From Streptomyces mexicanus (lineage in GTDB: Bacteria > Actinomycetota > Actinomycetes > Streptomycetales > Streptomycetaceae), in the NCBI RefSeq assembly GCF_902506575.1, contig NZ_LR732544.1:4949458-5013457 (forward strand): a stretch of 64,000 bases of DNA, in the 5' to 3' direction. Both the position numbers and the translations under genes were made by a program. Shown in pieces: positions 17,546 through 25,483 of the stretch. The notes below the pieces were generated by a model that saw only the letters and a list, made by a program, of their open reading frames with translations, was not told the origin of the DNA and made no database searches. Position 1 is the stretch's first letter. The number at the start of each line of letters is the position of its first letter.

Positions 17546-19807
17546 TCAGGGGTCGTCACGGACGCGTACGCCGAGCGTGCGGGCCAGGCCCTGGACGCTC
17601 CGGTCCACGCGTTCCAGATGCCGTAGCACCCGCCGCGTCGTGCGGACGTCCTCGGCGCGTGCCCCCTCCTCACCCAGTGCCGGCCGGGCGGTCGTCCCGG
17701 GGCCGCGCTCGAGCGGGGTGGCGTCCCCGCCGGCCGTCTGGCCGATCAGGGCCGCCAGGTTGCGGTCGATCCGGACGGCCATGTCGACGAGGCAGTGCTC
17801 GGTGCCGATGCGGATGCCGGCCGGCATCAGTTCGGCGGTGCCGGCCAGGCTGCGCGTGTGCAGGGCCGCTGTCTCGAGCAGCCCCAGCACGGCGAGCGCG
17901 GTGCGCCGCCGGGACCGCAAGGGGCTGAGCGGAGTGATCAGCGGCTGCACCGCCAGACGCAGGCCGTCCAGGGCCGCATCCAGCGCGCGGGCCGACCCGA
18001 GCAGATCACCGTCGGGCTCTCCGCACAACCGGGCCAGCGACCGGGCGAGCACCGCGCGCAGCCGCTCCAGCACCTCGCGCAGCAACCGGTCCGTACGTTC
18101 CCGGGTCGGCGCCGGCAGCACGAGCAGCGCCGCGGCGAGCCCGCACGCGATCCCCAGCGCGGTCTCCTCGATCCGCACCACCAGCACGCCCGGGGTGAGG
18201 GCGTGCAGCAGGGCGTACAGCATGCCGATCATCGTGGTGACGAAGAACGACATCAGCGTGTAGGACACCGTGGCCGTGTAGTACATCCCGAAAACGCTGA
18301 GGACCGCCAGGGCGAAGGCCGGCCAGGGATGGCCGCCGATCAGCGCGGCGAGGGCGAGACCGGCGACGACACCCGTCACGGTGCCGACCAGCCGGCGGTA
18401 CCCCCGCACGAGGACGTCGCCGGTGGAGGAGGTGCTGATGAACACCACCCAGCACGTGAACACCGCCCAGTACCAGCGCTGCGGCGACAGCAGTTCGCCA
18501 CCGACGACGGCCAGCGCCGATCCGGTGGCCACCTGCAGCGCGGTCCTGGTGGTGGGACGGACGTGGCGGCCCTCGCGCTCCGGTGCCACGTCCTCCGCCG
18601 GACCCGAGCCCTGCGGGCCCTGCCCCTTGGCCGACCGCGCCGCCTCGGGGGTCTCCCGGGGCGCAGGGGCCTGCGCGTCGACGGCCAGGCGCAGGTCGGA
18701 CAGGGCGCACGCGAAGTCCCCGGCGGAGCGCAAGGCGTCCTGTACCGCCGGGGGCGCGTCGGACAGTGGCTCGTCGTCGAGGTGGCCGAGCAGCCGGTCG
18801 CGGGCCTGCGCGCCATCGGCCCACGACTCGGTGCTGTCCGTCCGTCCGGGCCGCCTGGGGTCAGGACGGACGGCGGCGCGCAGCGCGCGCAGCTTCGAGG
18901 CGAGCGCGGGCAGCCAGACCGCGACCCGGACGTCGAGACGGGAGCCGGTGCGGTGGACCGGCGTCGGGTGCCGGGTCAGGGTGTCGATGTCGGCGGCGGG
19001 CCACACCAGCCGCAGCACGAGGACGGCCAGCCGTTCCGCGGCCGTCTCCGCTTCCGCCACGCGGCGCTGGATCGTGGCGGCGACGCCCCGGTCGGGTGTT
19101 CCGGTCTCCAGCCGGCTCTGGATCATCAGTGCCCCCGCGTGCAGCCTGGCCGCCTGCCGGCGAAGGTCGTCGGCCGCACGCTCGGCCCGCGGCGTACCCG
19201 GTCCGCCGTCGACCACCTCGATCAGGGCGTCGAGCATCAGGGCCAGCCGCAGCCGGAACGCCTGGTGCAGCCGCATGAGCGTCCGCTCCGGCGGCGAGCG
19301 CAGGAGGGCGAACCGGACCAGCGCGGAGGCGGTGAAGGCCACCAGCACGGCCGGCACCAGGTGCGGCAGCTGCGCCAGGCGGGTTCCGACGAACTGGGTC
19401 ACGAAGAACAGCTGGAAGGCGAAGACGCCGAGCGTCGTCGCACGCGGCCCCAGCCGCCGGATGTAGAGGGCGGTGAAGATCACTGCCACGAACACCACGT
19501 CGGCCAGGACCCGGTACGGCGTCAGCGCGCTGCCGACCACGACGACGACCAGCGCGACGGGCACTCCGGCTGCGAGGGTCAGGGCCTGGTCGCGCGGACG
19601 ACGCTCGGTGACCGCCACCGTGCTGACCATGGCGGTGAGCGCGCCCGTCACCAGGATCGGCACCGACGCGTCCACCGCCGCAAGGGCGCCGAGCGTCAGC
19701 AGCACCGCGCAGACCGTGCTGAGAGCGGACAGCAGCCGGAGCAGTCCGGGATCGGATGCCAGGAACCGATCCCGCACGCCCGCCGGCCTCACTCGTGCTC
19801 GCCGCAT
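17546..19807 (-). CDS. FUSC family membrane protein (aromatic acid exporter-like)
   Basis: This 753-residue inner-membrane protein has two clusters of hydrophobic helices (about residues 20-175 and 430-580). They are separated by a long cytoplasmic, Arg-rich helical region, and a helical tail follows. This is the layout of FUSC/YccS/AaeB-type transporters. The second block contains RWYWAVFTCWVVFISTSSTGDVLVRG, shown here in parts as RWYWAVFTCW and STSSTGD, a conserved FUSC pattern. Members export aromatic carboxylic acids. Its place between two genes sharing an aromatic-module operator fits that, but it has no such operator of its own. Confidence 0.82.
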   Translation of the reverse strand: MRRARVRPAGVRDRFLASDPGLLRLLSALSTVCAVLLTLGALAAVDASVPILVTGALTAMVSTVAVTERRPRDQALTLAAGVPVALVVVVVGSALTPYRVLADVVFVAVIFTALYIRRLGPRATTLGVFAFQLFFVTQFVGTRLAQLPHLVPAVLVAFTASALVRFALLRSPPERTLMRLHQAFRLRLALMLDALIEVVDGGPGTPRAERAADDLRRQAARLHAGALMIQSRLETGTPDRGVAATIQRRVAEAETAAERLAVLVLRLVWPAADIDTLTRHPTPVHRTGSRLDVRVAVWLPALASKLRALRAAVRPDPRRPGRTDSTESWADGAQARDRLLGHLDDEPLSDAPPAVQDALRSAGDFACALSDLRLAVDAQAPAPRETPEAARSAKGQGPQGSGPAEDVAPEREGRHVRPTTRTALQVATGSALAVVGGELLSPQRWYWAVFTCWVVFISTSSTGDVLVRGYRRLVGTVTGVVAGLALAALIGGHPWPAFALAVLSVFGMYYTATVSYTLMSFFVTTMIGMLYALLHALTPGVLVVRIEETALGIACGLAAALLVLPAPTRERTDRLLREVLERLRAVLARSLARLCGEPDGDLLGSARALDAALDGLRLAVQPLITPLSPLRSRRRTALAVLGLLETAALHTRSLAGTAELMPAGIRIGTEHCLVDMAVRIDRNLAALIGQTAGGDATPLERGPGTTARPALGEEGARAEDVRTTRRVLRHLERVDRSVQGLARTLGVRVRDDP

Positions 19808-19845
19808 GCTCCGGCTTCTCCCCTGGACGCCCTGCCGGTCAGGTG

Positions 19846-20475
19846 CTACCGGGCCGGCTCGTCGAGCGAGGCCAGGAAGTCGTCGACGCCGACCACACGG
19901 TGGGAGACCATGTTCAGGCCGCGCATCATCGCCTGGTACGTGACCAGGCCACCGGGAGCGGCGATCGCGTCGGTGAACGTCGTGACGTGGAAGCCGCGCT
20001 CCATCGCGGTGCGGGCCGTCGACTCCACGGCCATGATCCCGGAGACACCGGCGATCGCGAGGTACTCGACGCCGCGCTGGCGCAGCTGGAACTCGAGGTC
20101 GGTGTGGTGGAGCACGTCGAGGCTCTTGTGCGGCGGGAGGACGACGTCGCCCGGCCGGGGGGCCAGGTCCGGGTAGAACTCGGTGTTCCAGGTGTCCGCC
20201 CGGAACAGGCGGTTGTCGAACATCTGCCGGTGGATCCCGGAGACGTGCTTCCAGGAGGAGTAGTCCTCGTCGGTGAAGGAGGTCCTCGAGTAGAAGATCG
20301 GGATGTCCTTGCGCTGCCGCACCCCGGCGATGAGCTTCTTCAGGCTGTCGATCGTGCCCAGCCGTTCGAACTCGGGGGCGTAGATGGAGTAGGCGTTGCC
20401 GTCCTCGGAGAAGTTCTCGTTGACCAGGTCGACGAGAAGCAACCCCACCCGACCGCGTTCGTAGTCAGTCGCCAT
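19846..20475 (-). CDS. Isochorismatase-fold protein lacking the catalytic cysteine
   Basis: This 209-residue protein has the isochorismatase/cysteine hydrolase fold. LLLVDLVNENF carries the first acidic residue, PPHKSLDV the lysine, and IAGVSGIMAVESTARTA the usual nucleophile region. In hydrolases this last motif reads T-x-x-C-V-x-x-T-A; here Ala replaces Cys. It may be a non-hydrolytic isochorismatase-like enzyme or a binding protein. The ATG at 20475 follows GGAGGAC. The operator at 20530-20552, 54 bp upstream, matches that of the hydroxylaminobenzoate lyase-like gene, and a GlxA-type regulator is divergent. Confidence 0.85.
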   Translation of the reverse strand: MATDYERGRVGLLLVDLVNENFSEDGNAYSIYAPEFERLGTIDSLKKLIAGVRQRKDIPIFYSRTSFTDEDYSSWKHVSGIHRQMFDNRLFRADTWNTEFYPDLAPRPGDVVLPPHKSLDVLHHTDLEFQLRQRGVEYLAIAGVSGIMAVESTARTAMERGFHVTTFTDAIAAPGGLVTYQAMMRGLNMVSHRVVGVDDFLASLDEPAR

Positions 20476-20529
20476 GACCGTCCTCCGGCGTAGAAGCAAG
20501 GGTCGGCAGCCGAGCCGCCGGCCGACTGT

Positions 20530-20552
20530 CGTTACAGTCAATGACTGTAACG
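20530..20552. promoter_or_regulatory. Second copy of the CGTTACAG-N7-CTGTAACG operator
   Basis: CGTTACAGTCA and TGACTGTAACG form a perfect dyad about a central A. The outer 8-bp arms and their 7-nt spacing match the palindrome at 14381-14413, while the spacer differs. It lies between the isochorismatase-like gene (start 20475, minus) and the GlxA-type regulator (start 20863, plus). The rest of 20553-20862 shows no gene. Confidence 0.75.
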
Positions 20553-20862
20553 TAATCCCCCTCGAAAGGCATCCCGCACCTCCAAGGTCGACACCGAGGG
20601 GCGCCGGAAAGAGGTGCGCAGGACTGATCGGGCCTGCCGCAGCCGGGCGATGGCGGATGAGACACTGGTCGCTCGCGGGCGACGACCGCCTGGCCTGTGC
20701 CGCGGCGCCGTCGCCGGTCTCCCGGCGCCGCCGCGGGCCACGATGTCCGCGTGGGGGATGTGGCGCAGGGACGAGTGGACAGCGCCGCGGCTCCGGGTGA
20801 GGATCGTGCAGCCCGGGTCCGGCCGTGCATCAGTCAATCGTAGATGCCCGAGGAAGAAGACG

Positions 20863-21843
20863 GTGAGCTCACACGTGCAGCACCGGGTCGCCCTTCTCGT
20901 CTACGACGGGGTGAAACTCCTGGACGTCGCCGGTCCTGCCGACGTGTTCGCGGAGGCCAATCGACTCGGCGCCGACTACCGGATCGTCCTGCTGTCGACG
21001 ACCGGCGACGATGTCACGTCCTCGGTCGGCATCCGGATCACCGTCGACGGCACCCCCGACTCGGAGCCGGCCCCGGACACGTTCGTGGTGCCGGGCGGCG
21101 ACGTCTATCCGAGGACTCCCGTCGGGCGCGATCTGGTCGAGGCCGCGAGGGATCTGGCCAGCCGCTCCGGCCGTGTGGCCTCCGTCTGCTCGGGAGCGTT
21201 CGTCCTCGCTGCCACCGGGCTGCTGGACGGAAAGCGTGCCACCACTCACTGGCAGGTGGCGGCCGAACTCGCCACCCGCTGTCCGAGGGCCCACGTGGAG
21301 CCCGACGCCATCTACGTACGCGACGGCACCACGTACACCTCGGCGGGGGTCACCGCGGGCATCGACCTGGCGCTGGCTCTGGTGGAAGAGGACCACGGTG
21401 CCGAACTCAGCCGGAACGTCGCCCGCGCCCTGGTGGTCTACCTGCAACGCGCGGGCGGTCAGTCGCAGTTCTCTCCTCCGCTGCAGGGCCCGCCGCCCCG
21501 GTCGCCCGCGCTGCGCAGGGTCCTCGAACTCGTCCAGGCCGATCCCGCGGGACGCCACTCCCTCGCTGAACTCGCCCAGCACCTCAACGTCAGTCCCCGA
21601 CATCTGACGCGACTGTTCCGCGAGGAGCTGTCGACCACGCCGGCCCGGTACGTGGAGGCGATCCGGTTCGACCTGGCCAAGGCCTTCCTCGACCAGGGGT
21701 ACACCGCCACCCAGGCGGCTGCCTCGGCGGGATTCCCGAGCTACGAGAGTCTGCGCCGGGTCTTCGCACGGGAGCTGTCCATCAGCCCTGCCGCCTATCA
21801 GCGCCGCTTCGGCACGGCGCGCCGCGCGCAGGCGGGGCGGTGA
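20863..21843 (+). CDS. GlxA family transcriptional regulator (DJ-1/PfpI + AraC)
   Basis: This 326-residue protein has two parts. Residues about 5-185 form a DJ-1/PfpI-like ligand domain with the elbow cysteine in ASVCSGAFVLAATGLLDGKR and a following THWQ. Residues about 215-315 form an AraC double helix-turn-helix (HSLAELAQHLNVSPRHLTRLF and SAGFPSYESLRRVFARE). The GTG at 20863 has GAGGAAG upstream and begins 10 residues before the first strand. It is divergent from the isochorismatase-like gene, a common pairing for this family, so it may activate that gene alongside TetR repression. Confidence 0.9.
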   Translation: MSSHVQHRVALLVYDGVKLLDVAGPADVFAEANRLGADYRIVLLSTTGDDVTSSVGIRITVDGTPDSEPAPDTFVVPGGDVYPRTPVGRDLVEAARDLASRSGRVASVCSGAFVLAATGLLDGKRATTHWQVAAELATRCPRAHVEPDAIYVRDGTTYTSAGVTAGIDLALALVEEDHGAELSRNVARALVVYLQRAGGQSQFSPPLQGPPPRSPALRRVLELVQADPAGRHSLAELAQHLNVSPRHLTRLFREELSTTPARYVEAIRFDLAKAFLDQGYTATQAAASAGFPSYESLRRVFARELSISPAAYQRRFGTARRAQAGR

Positions 21844-21999
21844 CGGGGGAGGGACACGCTGTCCCCCGACGCGGGTGTCCGCCCGAGCGGATCACGCGCG
21901 GTGGCAGCCCGGGGAGACGTCCCTACGCTTGATCGGTAGGAAGACGGCTCTCCTGTTCCAGGGGGCTGCTGTGTCGCGCATTCACAGAGGAGTCACTCC

Positions 22000-22500
22000 A
22001 TGACCGCTGCCCCCGGTGCTTCCCGACGTGCGGAGAGCGATGTCGCCGGATTCACGGCCTCACCGCAGCTTGCCCAGGCTCTGCAGCAGATCCTGGTGGA
22101 TCTCGTCGAACTGCATCTCCAGGGCAAACAGGCCCACTGGAACGTCGTCGGCCACAACTTCCGGGACCTGCACCTGCAGCTCGACGAGATCGTCGACGAA
22201 GCCCGGGAGGCGGCCGACACCATTGCCGAACGCATGCGTGCTCTCGCGGCCCGGCCGGACGGCCGGTCCGACACCGTGGCAGCCGGTACCACGCTCCCCG
22301 CGTTCCCCGACGGCGAGCTGAACGTGAGCACCGTCGTCGATCTCGTCACCACGCGCCTGCGCGCCACGGTCGACACGCTGCGGACCCACCACGACCAGGT
22401 CGACAGCGAGGACCCCGCCACGGCTGACCTGCTCCACGGGATCATCGACTCCCTGGAGAAGTACGCCTGGATGGTCAGCTCGGAGAACCGGACGGTGTGA
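22000..22500 (+). CDS. dps: Dps-like DNA-binding ferritin
   Basis: This 166-residue ferritin-like protein probably oxidises and stores iron and shields DNA. The ferroxidase segment QGKQAHWNVVGHNFRDLHLQL followed by DEIVDEAREAADTIAERM is characteristic; the His, Asp and Glu ligands are all there. Ser/Ala-rich residues 1-18 form a short flexible N-tail. It starts 156 bp after the GlxA regulator, with an AGAGGAGT site 7 nt before ATG. The upstream GGTAGG could be part of a stress-sigma promoter, but this is weak. Confidence 0.92.
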   Translation: MTAAPGASRRAESDVAGFTASPQLAQALQQILVDLVELHLQGKQAHWNVVGHNFRDLHLQLDEIVDEAREAADTIAERMRALAARPDGRSDTVAAGTTLPAFPDGELNVSTVVDLVTTRLRATVDTLRTHHDQVDSEDPATADLLHGIIDSLEKYAWMVSSENRTV

Positions 22501-22569
22501 CACTGCGTTCCCGGATGCCTGCGCGGCGAAGACGTCCGCCGGCCACCCGGCCGGAGCGTCGCTCCGCGG

Positions 22570-22776
22570 TGCGAGGCCGACCGGCACGATGTCCGCCGAC
22601 GGCGGCCGGCTCAGCAGGCCAGGTCAGTGCGGCTCGACCCGTCCCCCGCCGTCCACCCCCTGCGCCGGGACCGCCTCGTGGTGGCACTGCCGGCCGAGCA
22701 TCCGCGGGCCGGTGCGGCCGAAGGCGCTGTTCCTCCGGGAGCGCCCCTGCCCGGGGACGGTGCGCAGCCCGAGTGA
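22570..22776 (+). pseudogene. Probable LysR-type regulator remnant
   Basis: In one frame the gap between dps and the methyltransferase gene encodes VRLDPSPAVHPLRRDRLVVA, then LPAEHPRAGA. This is the pattern of a LysR effector-binding domain (...PLRRDRLVVALPAGHPLA...). Neither a helix-turn-helix nor the remaining effector domain is present, and the frame stops at 22774. I read it as a decayed fragment. The call rests on pattern memory of a short stretch. Confidence 0.4.
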
Positions 22777-22813
22777 TGGTCAACAGGCGGTGTCCCAGGG
22801 CAGGATGGTCGCC

Positions 22814-23629
22814 ATGACGGATGAAGGCATCTCCATCGACCCGACCAGGCCCAGCATCGCCCGCGTCTACGACTACCTGCTCGGCGGCAAGGACAACTAC
22901 GCCGTGGACCGGGAGATCGGTGACGTGTTCAAACGCGACCTTCCCGGTTCGGTGGCCATCGCCTTCGCCAACCGCGCGGCCCTGACACGGGCGGTCGGCC
23001 AGATCGCGACGACCACCGACGTACGGCAGTTCATCGATCTGGGCAGCGGCCTTCCGACCGCCGACAACGTCCACCAGGTGGCGCAGCGGCACGCGCCGGA
23101 GTCCCGGGTCGTGTACGTCGACATCGACCCCCAGGTGCTGGTCCACGGCCGGGCGCTGCTGGAGGAGAACGACCGGACCCGCGTCGTCGCCGCCGACGTG
23201 CGCGACCCCGAAGGCGTCCTGACCCACCCCGACACCCGGGACCTGATCGACTTCGACCGCCCGGTCGCCGTCATGTTCAGCGCGATCCTCCACCACGTCA
23301 ACGACGAGGAGGACCCCGCCGGGATCGTCCGCTACTGGCGCGACCACGTGCCCTCCGGGAGCTACTTCTTCGTCAGCCACTTCCGTTCCGGCAACAACCC
23401 GGAGACGGAGGAGGCCGAGCGGGTGCTGCAACAGACCTTCGGCCGGGGCCGGTGGCGCACCGACGAGGAGATCGAGTCCCTGCTGGACGGCCTGGAGATC
23501 CTCGACCCCGGCGTCGTCCCCGCACCCCTGTGGCGCCCCGAGGCGGTCGACAGCCCCCTGCACGGCGGAGAGCGGGACCTCACCGTCTGGGAACGGCTCA
23601 TCTCCGCCGGGCTGGCCCGCAAGCCGTAG
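22814..23629 (+). CDS. SAM-dependent methyltransferase, DUF574 family
   Basis: This 271-residue protein belongs to the actinomycete-abundant DUF574 family. Marks are SIARVYDYLLGGKDNYAVDR near the N-terminus, the SAM-binding FIDLGSGLPTADNVHQVAQ, VVYVDIDPQVLVHGRALL, and the C-terminal ERDLTVWERLISAGLARKP region. Substrates of the family are unknown, and it often sits near stress or regulatory genes. The ATG at 22814 is preferred to that at 22805 because AGGA lies 8 nt before it. No partner gene is evident. Confidence 0.88.
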   Translation: MTDEGISIDPTRPSIARVYDYLLGGKDNYAVDREIGDVFKRDLPGSVAIAFANRAALTRAVGQIATTTDVRQFIDLGSGLPTADNVHQVAQRHAPESRVVYVDIDPQVLVHGRALLEENDRTRVVAADVRDPEGVLTHPDTRDLIDFDRPVAVMFSAILHHVNDEEDPAGIVRYWRDHVPSGSYFFVSHFRSGNNPETEEAERVLQQTFGRGRWRTDEEIESLLDGLEILDPGVVPAPLWRPEAVDSPLHGGERDLTVWERLISAGLARKP

Positions 23630-23633
23630 GGCG

Positions 23634-23735
23634 GACGGCGGCACCGGGCACCGTCCGGCGGGGCGGCGGCACCGGTGATCGTCGGGCGGGGCGGCCGCAC
23701 CGGACACCGCCGGGCGGGCAGGCGGCGCCAGGGGG
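23634..23735. repeat. Degenerate GC-rich tandem repeat after the methyltransferase gene
   Basis: About three imperfect units of roughly 30 bp, each built from GGCGGCACCGG... and CGGGCGGGGCGG, fill the gap between the methyltransferase stop and the convergent FAD oxidase gene. They may supply overlapping hairpins for termination. Confidence 0.5.
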
Positions 23736-23768
23736 CATCACCGGGCAGGGCGCGGCCGCAGCCGGCCG

Positions 23769-25175
23769 TCAGCGCCCTGCGCCCCGGGCCACCACCTTGC
23801 CGGGGTTGAACAGGTGCTGCGGATCGAGGGCGTCCTTGATCGCCCGGTTCAGGGCCAGCACCTCCGGGCCCAGCTCGCTTTCCAGGCCGTCCCGCTTGAG
23901 CAGGCCCACCCCGTGCTCCCCGGTGACCGTGCCGCCCAGCGCCAGGGCCTCGGCGATGATCTCGTGGAACGCGGCCTGCGCCCGCTTCCTGGCCGCCTCG
24001 TCCCCGGGCGGCGTGATCAGCAGAGGATGCAGATTGCCGTCGCCCGCGTGCGCGATGTTGGCGATCAGCGTCTCGTGCCGGGCGGCGATCGCGTCGATGC
24101 GCCCCAGCATCTCCGGCACCGCGGCCTTGGGCACGCACACGTCCTCGGTCAGCACCGGGCCGAGCCGCTCCAGCGCCGGATAGGCCAGCCGGCGGGCCTC
24201 GAACAGGGCGTCGGCCTCCTGCTGGTCGGTGGAGCGCACGGCGTACGTCGCACCCGCCTCGGCGAAGCAGCGCCGCATCGCCTCCGCCTCCTCCTCGCCG
24301 GCGGGGCCGGGGGCGTCCGTGCGACCCAGCAGCACCACGTCCGCCTCGGTCGACAGGCCCATGTTCTTCCAGGCGTCGACCGCCGCGAGGCAGTGCCGGT
24401 CGACGAGTTCCAGCGCCGACGGGGTCAGCCCGGCGGCGCCCACGGCGGCCACGGCCCGCCCCGCGTCCACGGTCGAGGAGAAGTACCCGGCGACGGTGTG
24501 CTCGGGCAGCCGGCGCGGCCGCAGCCGCACCGTCACCTCGGTGATCACCCCCAAGGTGCCCTCCGAGCCGACCATCAGCGCGGTCAGGTCGTACCCGGCC
24601 ACGCCCTTGGCGGTGCGGCGGCCCACCCGGACCAGCTCGCCGGTGCCGGTGACGAACTCCAGGCCCAGCACGTAGTCCCGGGTGACGCCGTACTTCACAC
24701 AGCACAGACCGCCGGCGTTGGTCGCCACGTTGCCGCCGATCGTCGACCAGGGGGCGCTGGCGGGGTCCGGCGGATACCACAGTCCCCGCTCGGCGCACGC
24801 GGCCCGCAGGTGGTCGTTGACCACGCCCGGCTCCACCACCGCGAGCCGCTCCAGCGCGTCGATCTCCTTGATCGTCGTCATCGTCTCGGTGGACAGGACG
24901 ACACAGCCGTCCACCGCGTTCGCACCGCCGGACAGCCCGGTACCCGCGCCGCGGGTGACGATCGGCACCCCGTGGTCCCGGCAGGCCCGCACGACCCGCG
25001 GCACCTCCGCGGCCGTCCTCGGGCGGACGACCGCGAGGGGTGCGCCGTACGGCGCCCATTCGGCCTCGTCGTGGGCGTAGCCCGCGGTCGCGGCCGGGTC
25101 GGTCAGCAACCGGCCGGCCGGCAGTTCGCGGCCCAGCCGCTCGGTCAGGGCAGCGGTGGTCGATTCGTCGCGCAT
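23769..25175 (-). CDS. FAD-linked oxidase, glycolate oxidase GlcD / D-lactate dehydrogenase type
   Basis: This 468-residue flavoenzyme has a PCMH-type FAD-binding domain (IVTRGAGTGLSGGANAVDG near residue 73, GNVATNAGGLCCVKYG near 150, MVGSEGTLGVITEVTVRLRP near 205). It also has the C-terminal substrate domain of the VAO/GlcD group (NIAHAGDGNLHPLL; GTVTGEHGVGLLKRD). It would oxidise a 2-hydroxy acid such as glycolate or D-lactate. The iron-sulfur partners GlcE and GlcF are absent here. A dyad at 25209-25227 lies 34 bp upstream of its ATG and may be its operator. Confidence 0.9.
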   Translation of the reverse strand: MRDESTTAALTERLGRELPAGRLLTDPAATAGYAHDEAEWAPYGAPLAVVRPRTAAEVPRVVRACRDHGVPIVTRGAGTGLSGGANAVDGCVVLSTETMTTIKEIDALERLAVVEPGVVNDHLRAACAERGLWYPPDPASAPWSTIGGNVATNAGGLCCVKYGVTRDYVLGLEFVTGTGELVRVGRRTAKGVAGYDLTALMVGSEGTLGVITEVTVRLRPRRLPEHTVAGYFSSTVDAGRAVAAVGAAGLTPSALELVDRHCLAAVDAWKNMGLSTEADVVLLGRTDAPGPAGEEEAEAMRRCFAEAGATYAVRSTDQQEADALFEARRLAYPALERLGPVLTEDVCVPKAAVPEMLGRIDAIAARHETLIANIAHAGDGNLHPLLITPPGDEAARKRAQAAFHEIIAEALALGGTVTGEHGVGLLKRDGLESELGPEVLALNRAIKDALDPQHLFNPGKVVARGAGR

Positions 25176-25208
25176 GACAGCACGCTAGGGACCGCACCGG
25201 CCCACCTC

Positions 25209-25227
25209 AATGGACGGGACGTCCATT
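25209..25227. promoter_or_regulatory. Dyad in front of the FAD oxidase gene
   Basis: AATGGAC and GTCCATT (25209-25215, 25221-25227) form a perfect 7-bp dyad with a 5-nt spacer. It lies in the 305-bp divergent gap with the phosphatase gene, close to the oxidase start. TGGAC...GTCCA resembles IclR-type sites, but that assignment is a guess. I see no gene in this gap. Confidence 0.45.
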
Positions 25228-25483
25228 CTCCGGACGCCCTGGTGGATGAAGCGTCCACAACAGGACCAGCCCGGCCATCGACCGCACTCCCGGGCGCAGC
25301 CACCGAGGAGGGCCGAAGACCGCCCTCGCCGATTCCCGGGGGGCGAGCCGAACCGATCTCCAGACGGGCCGTTCGGCGCAGGCCGGAGCCGGCCTCCTCG
25401 TGCCGTCGCCGGCCCGGGCGTGTTTACCTTGAGGTGGACCACACGACGCCAGGTCGTCCTCCGCGCGCGTCAGGAGCACCGTG

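Noticed and set aside
10313-25175. A lactate-use operon made of the permease and the GlcD-like oxidase
   Set aside because: The genes are 12 kb apart with unrelated genes and different promoters between them.
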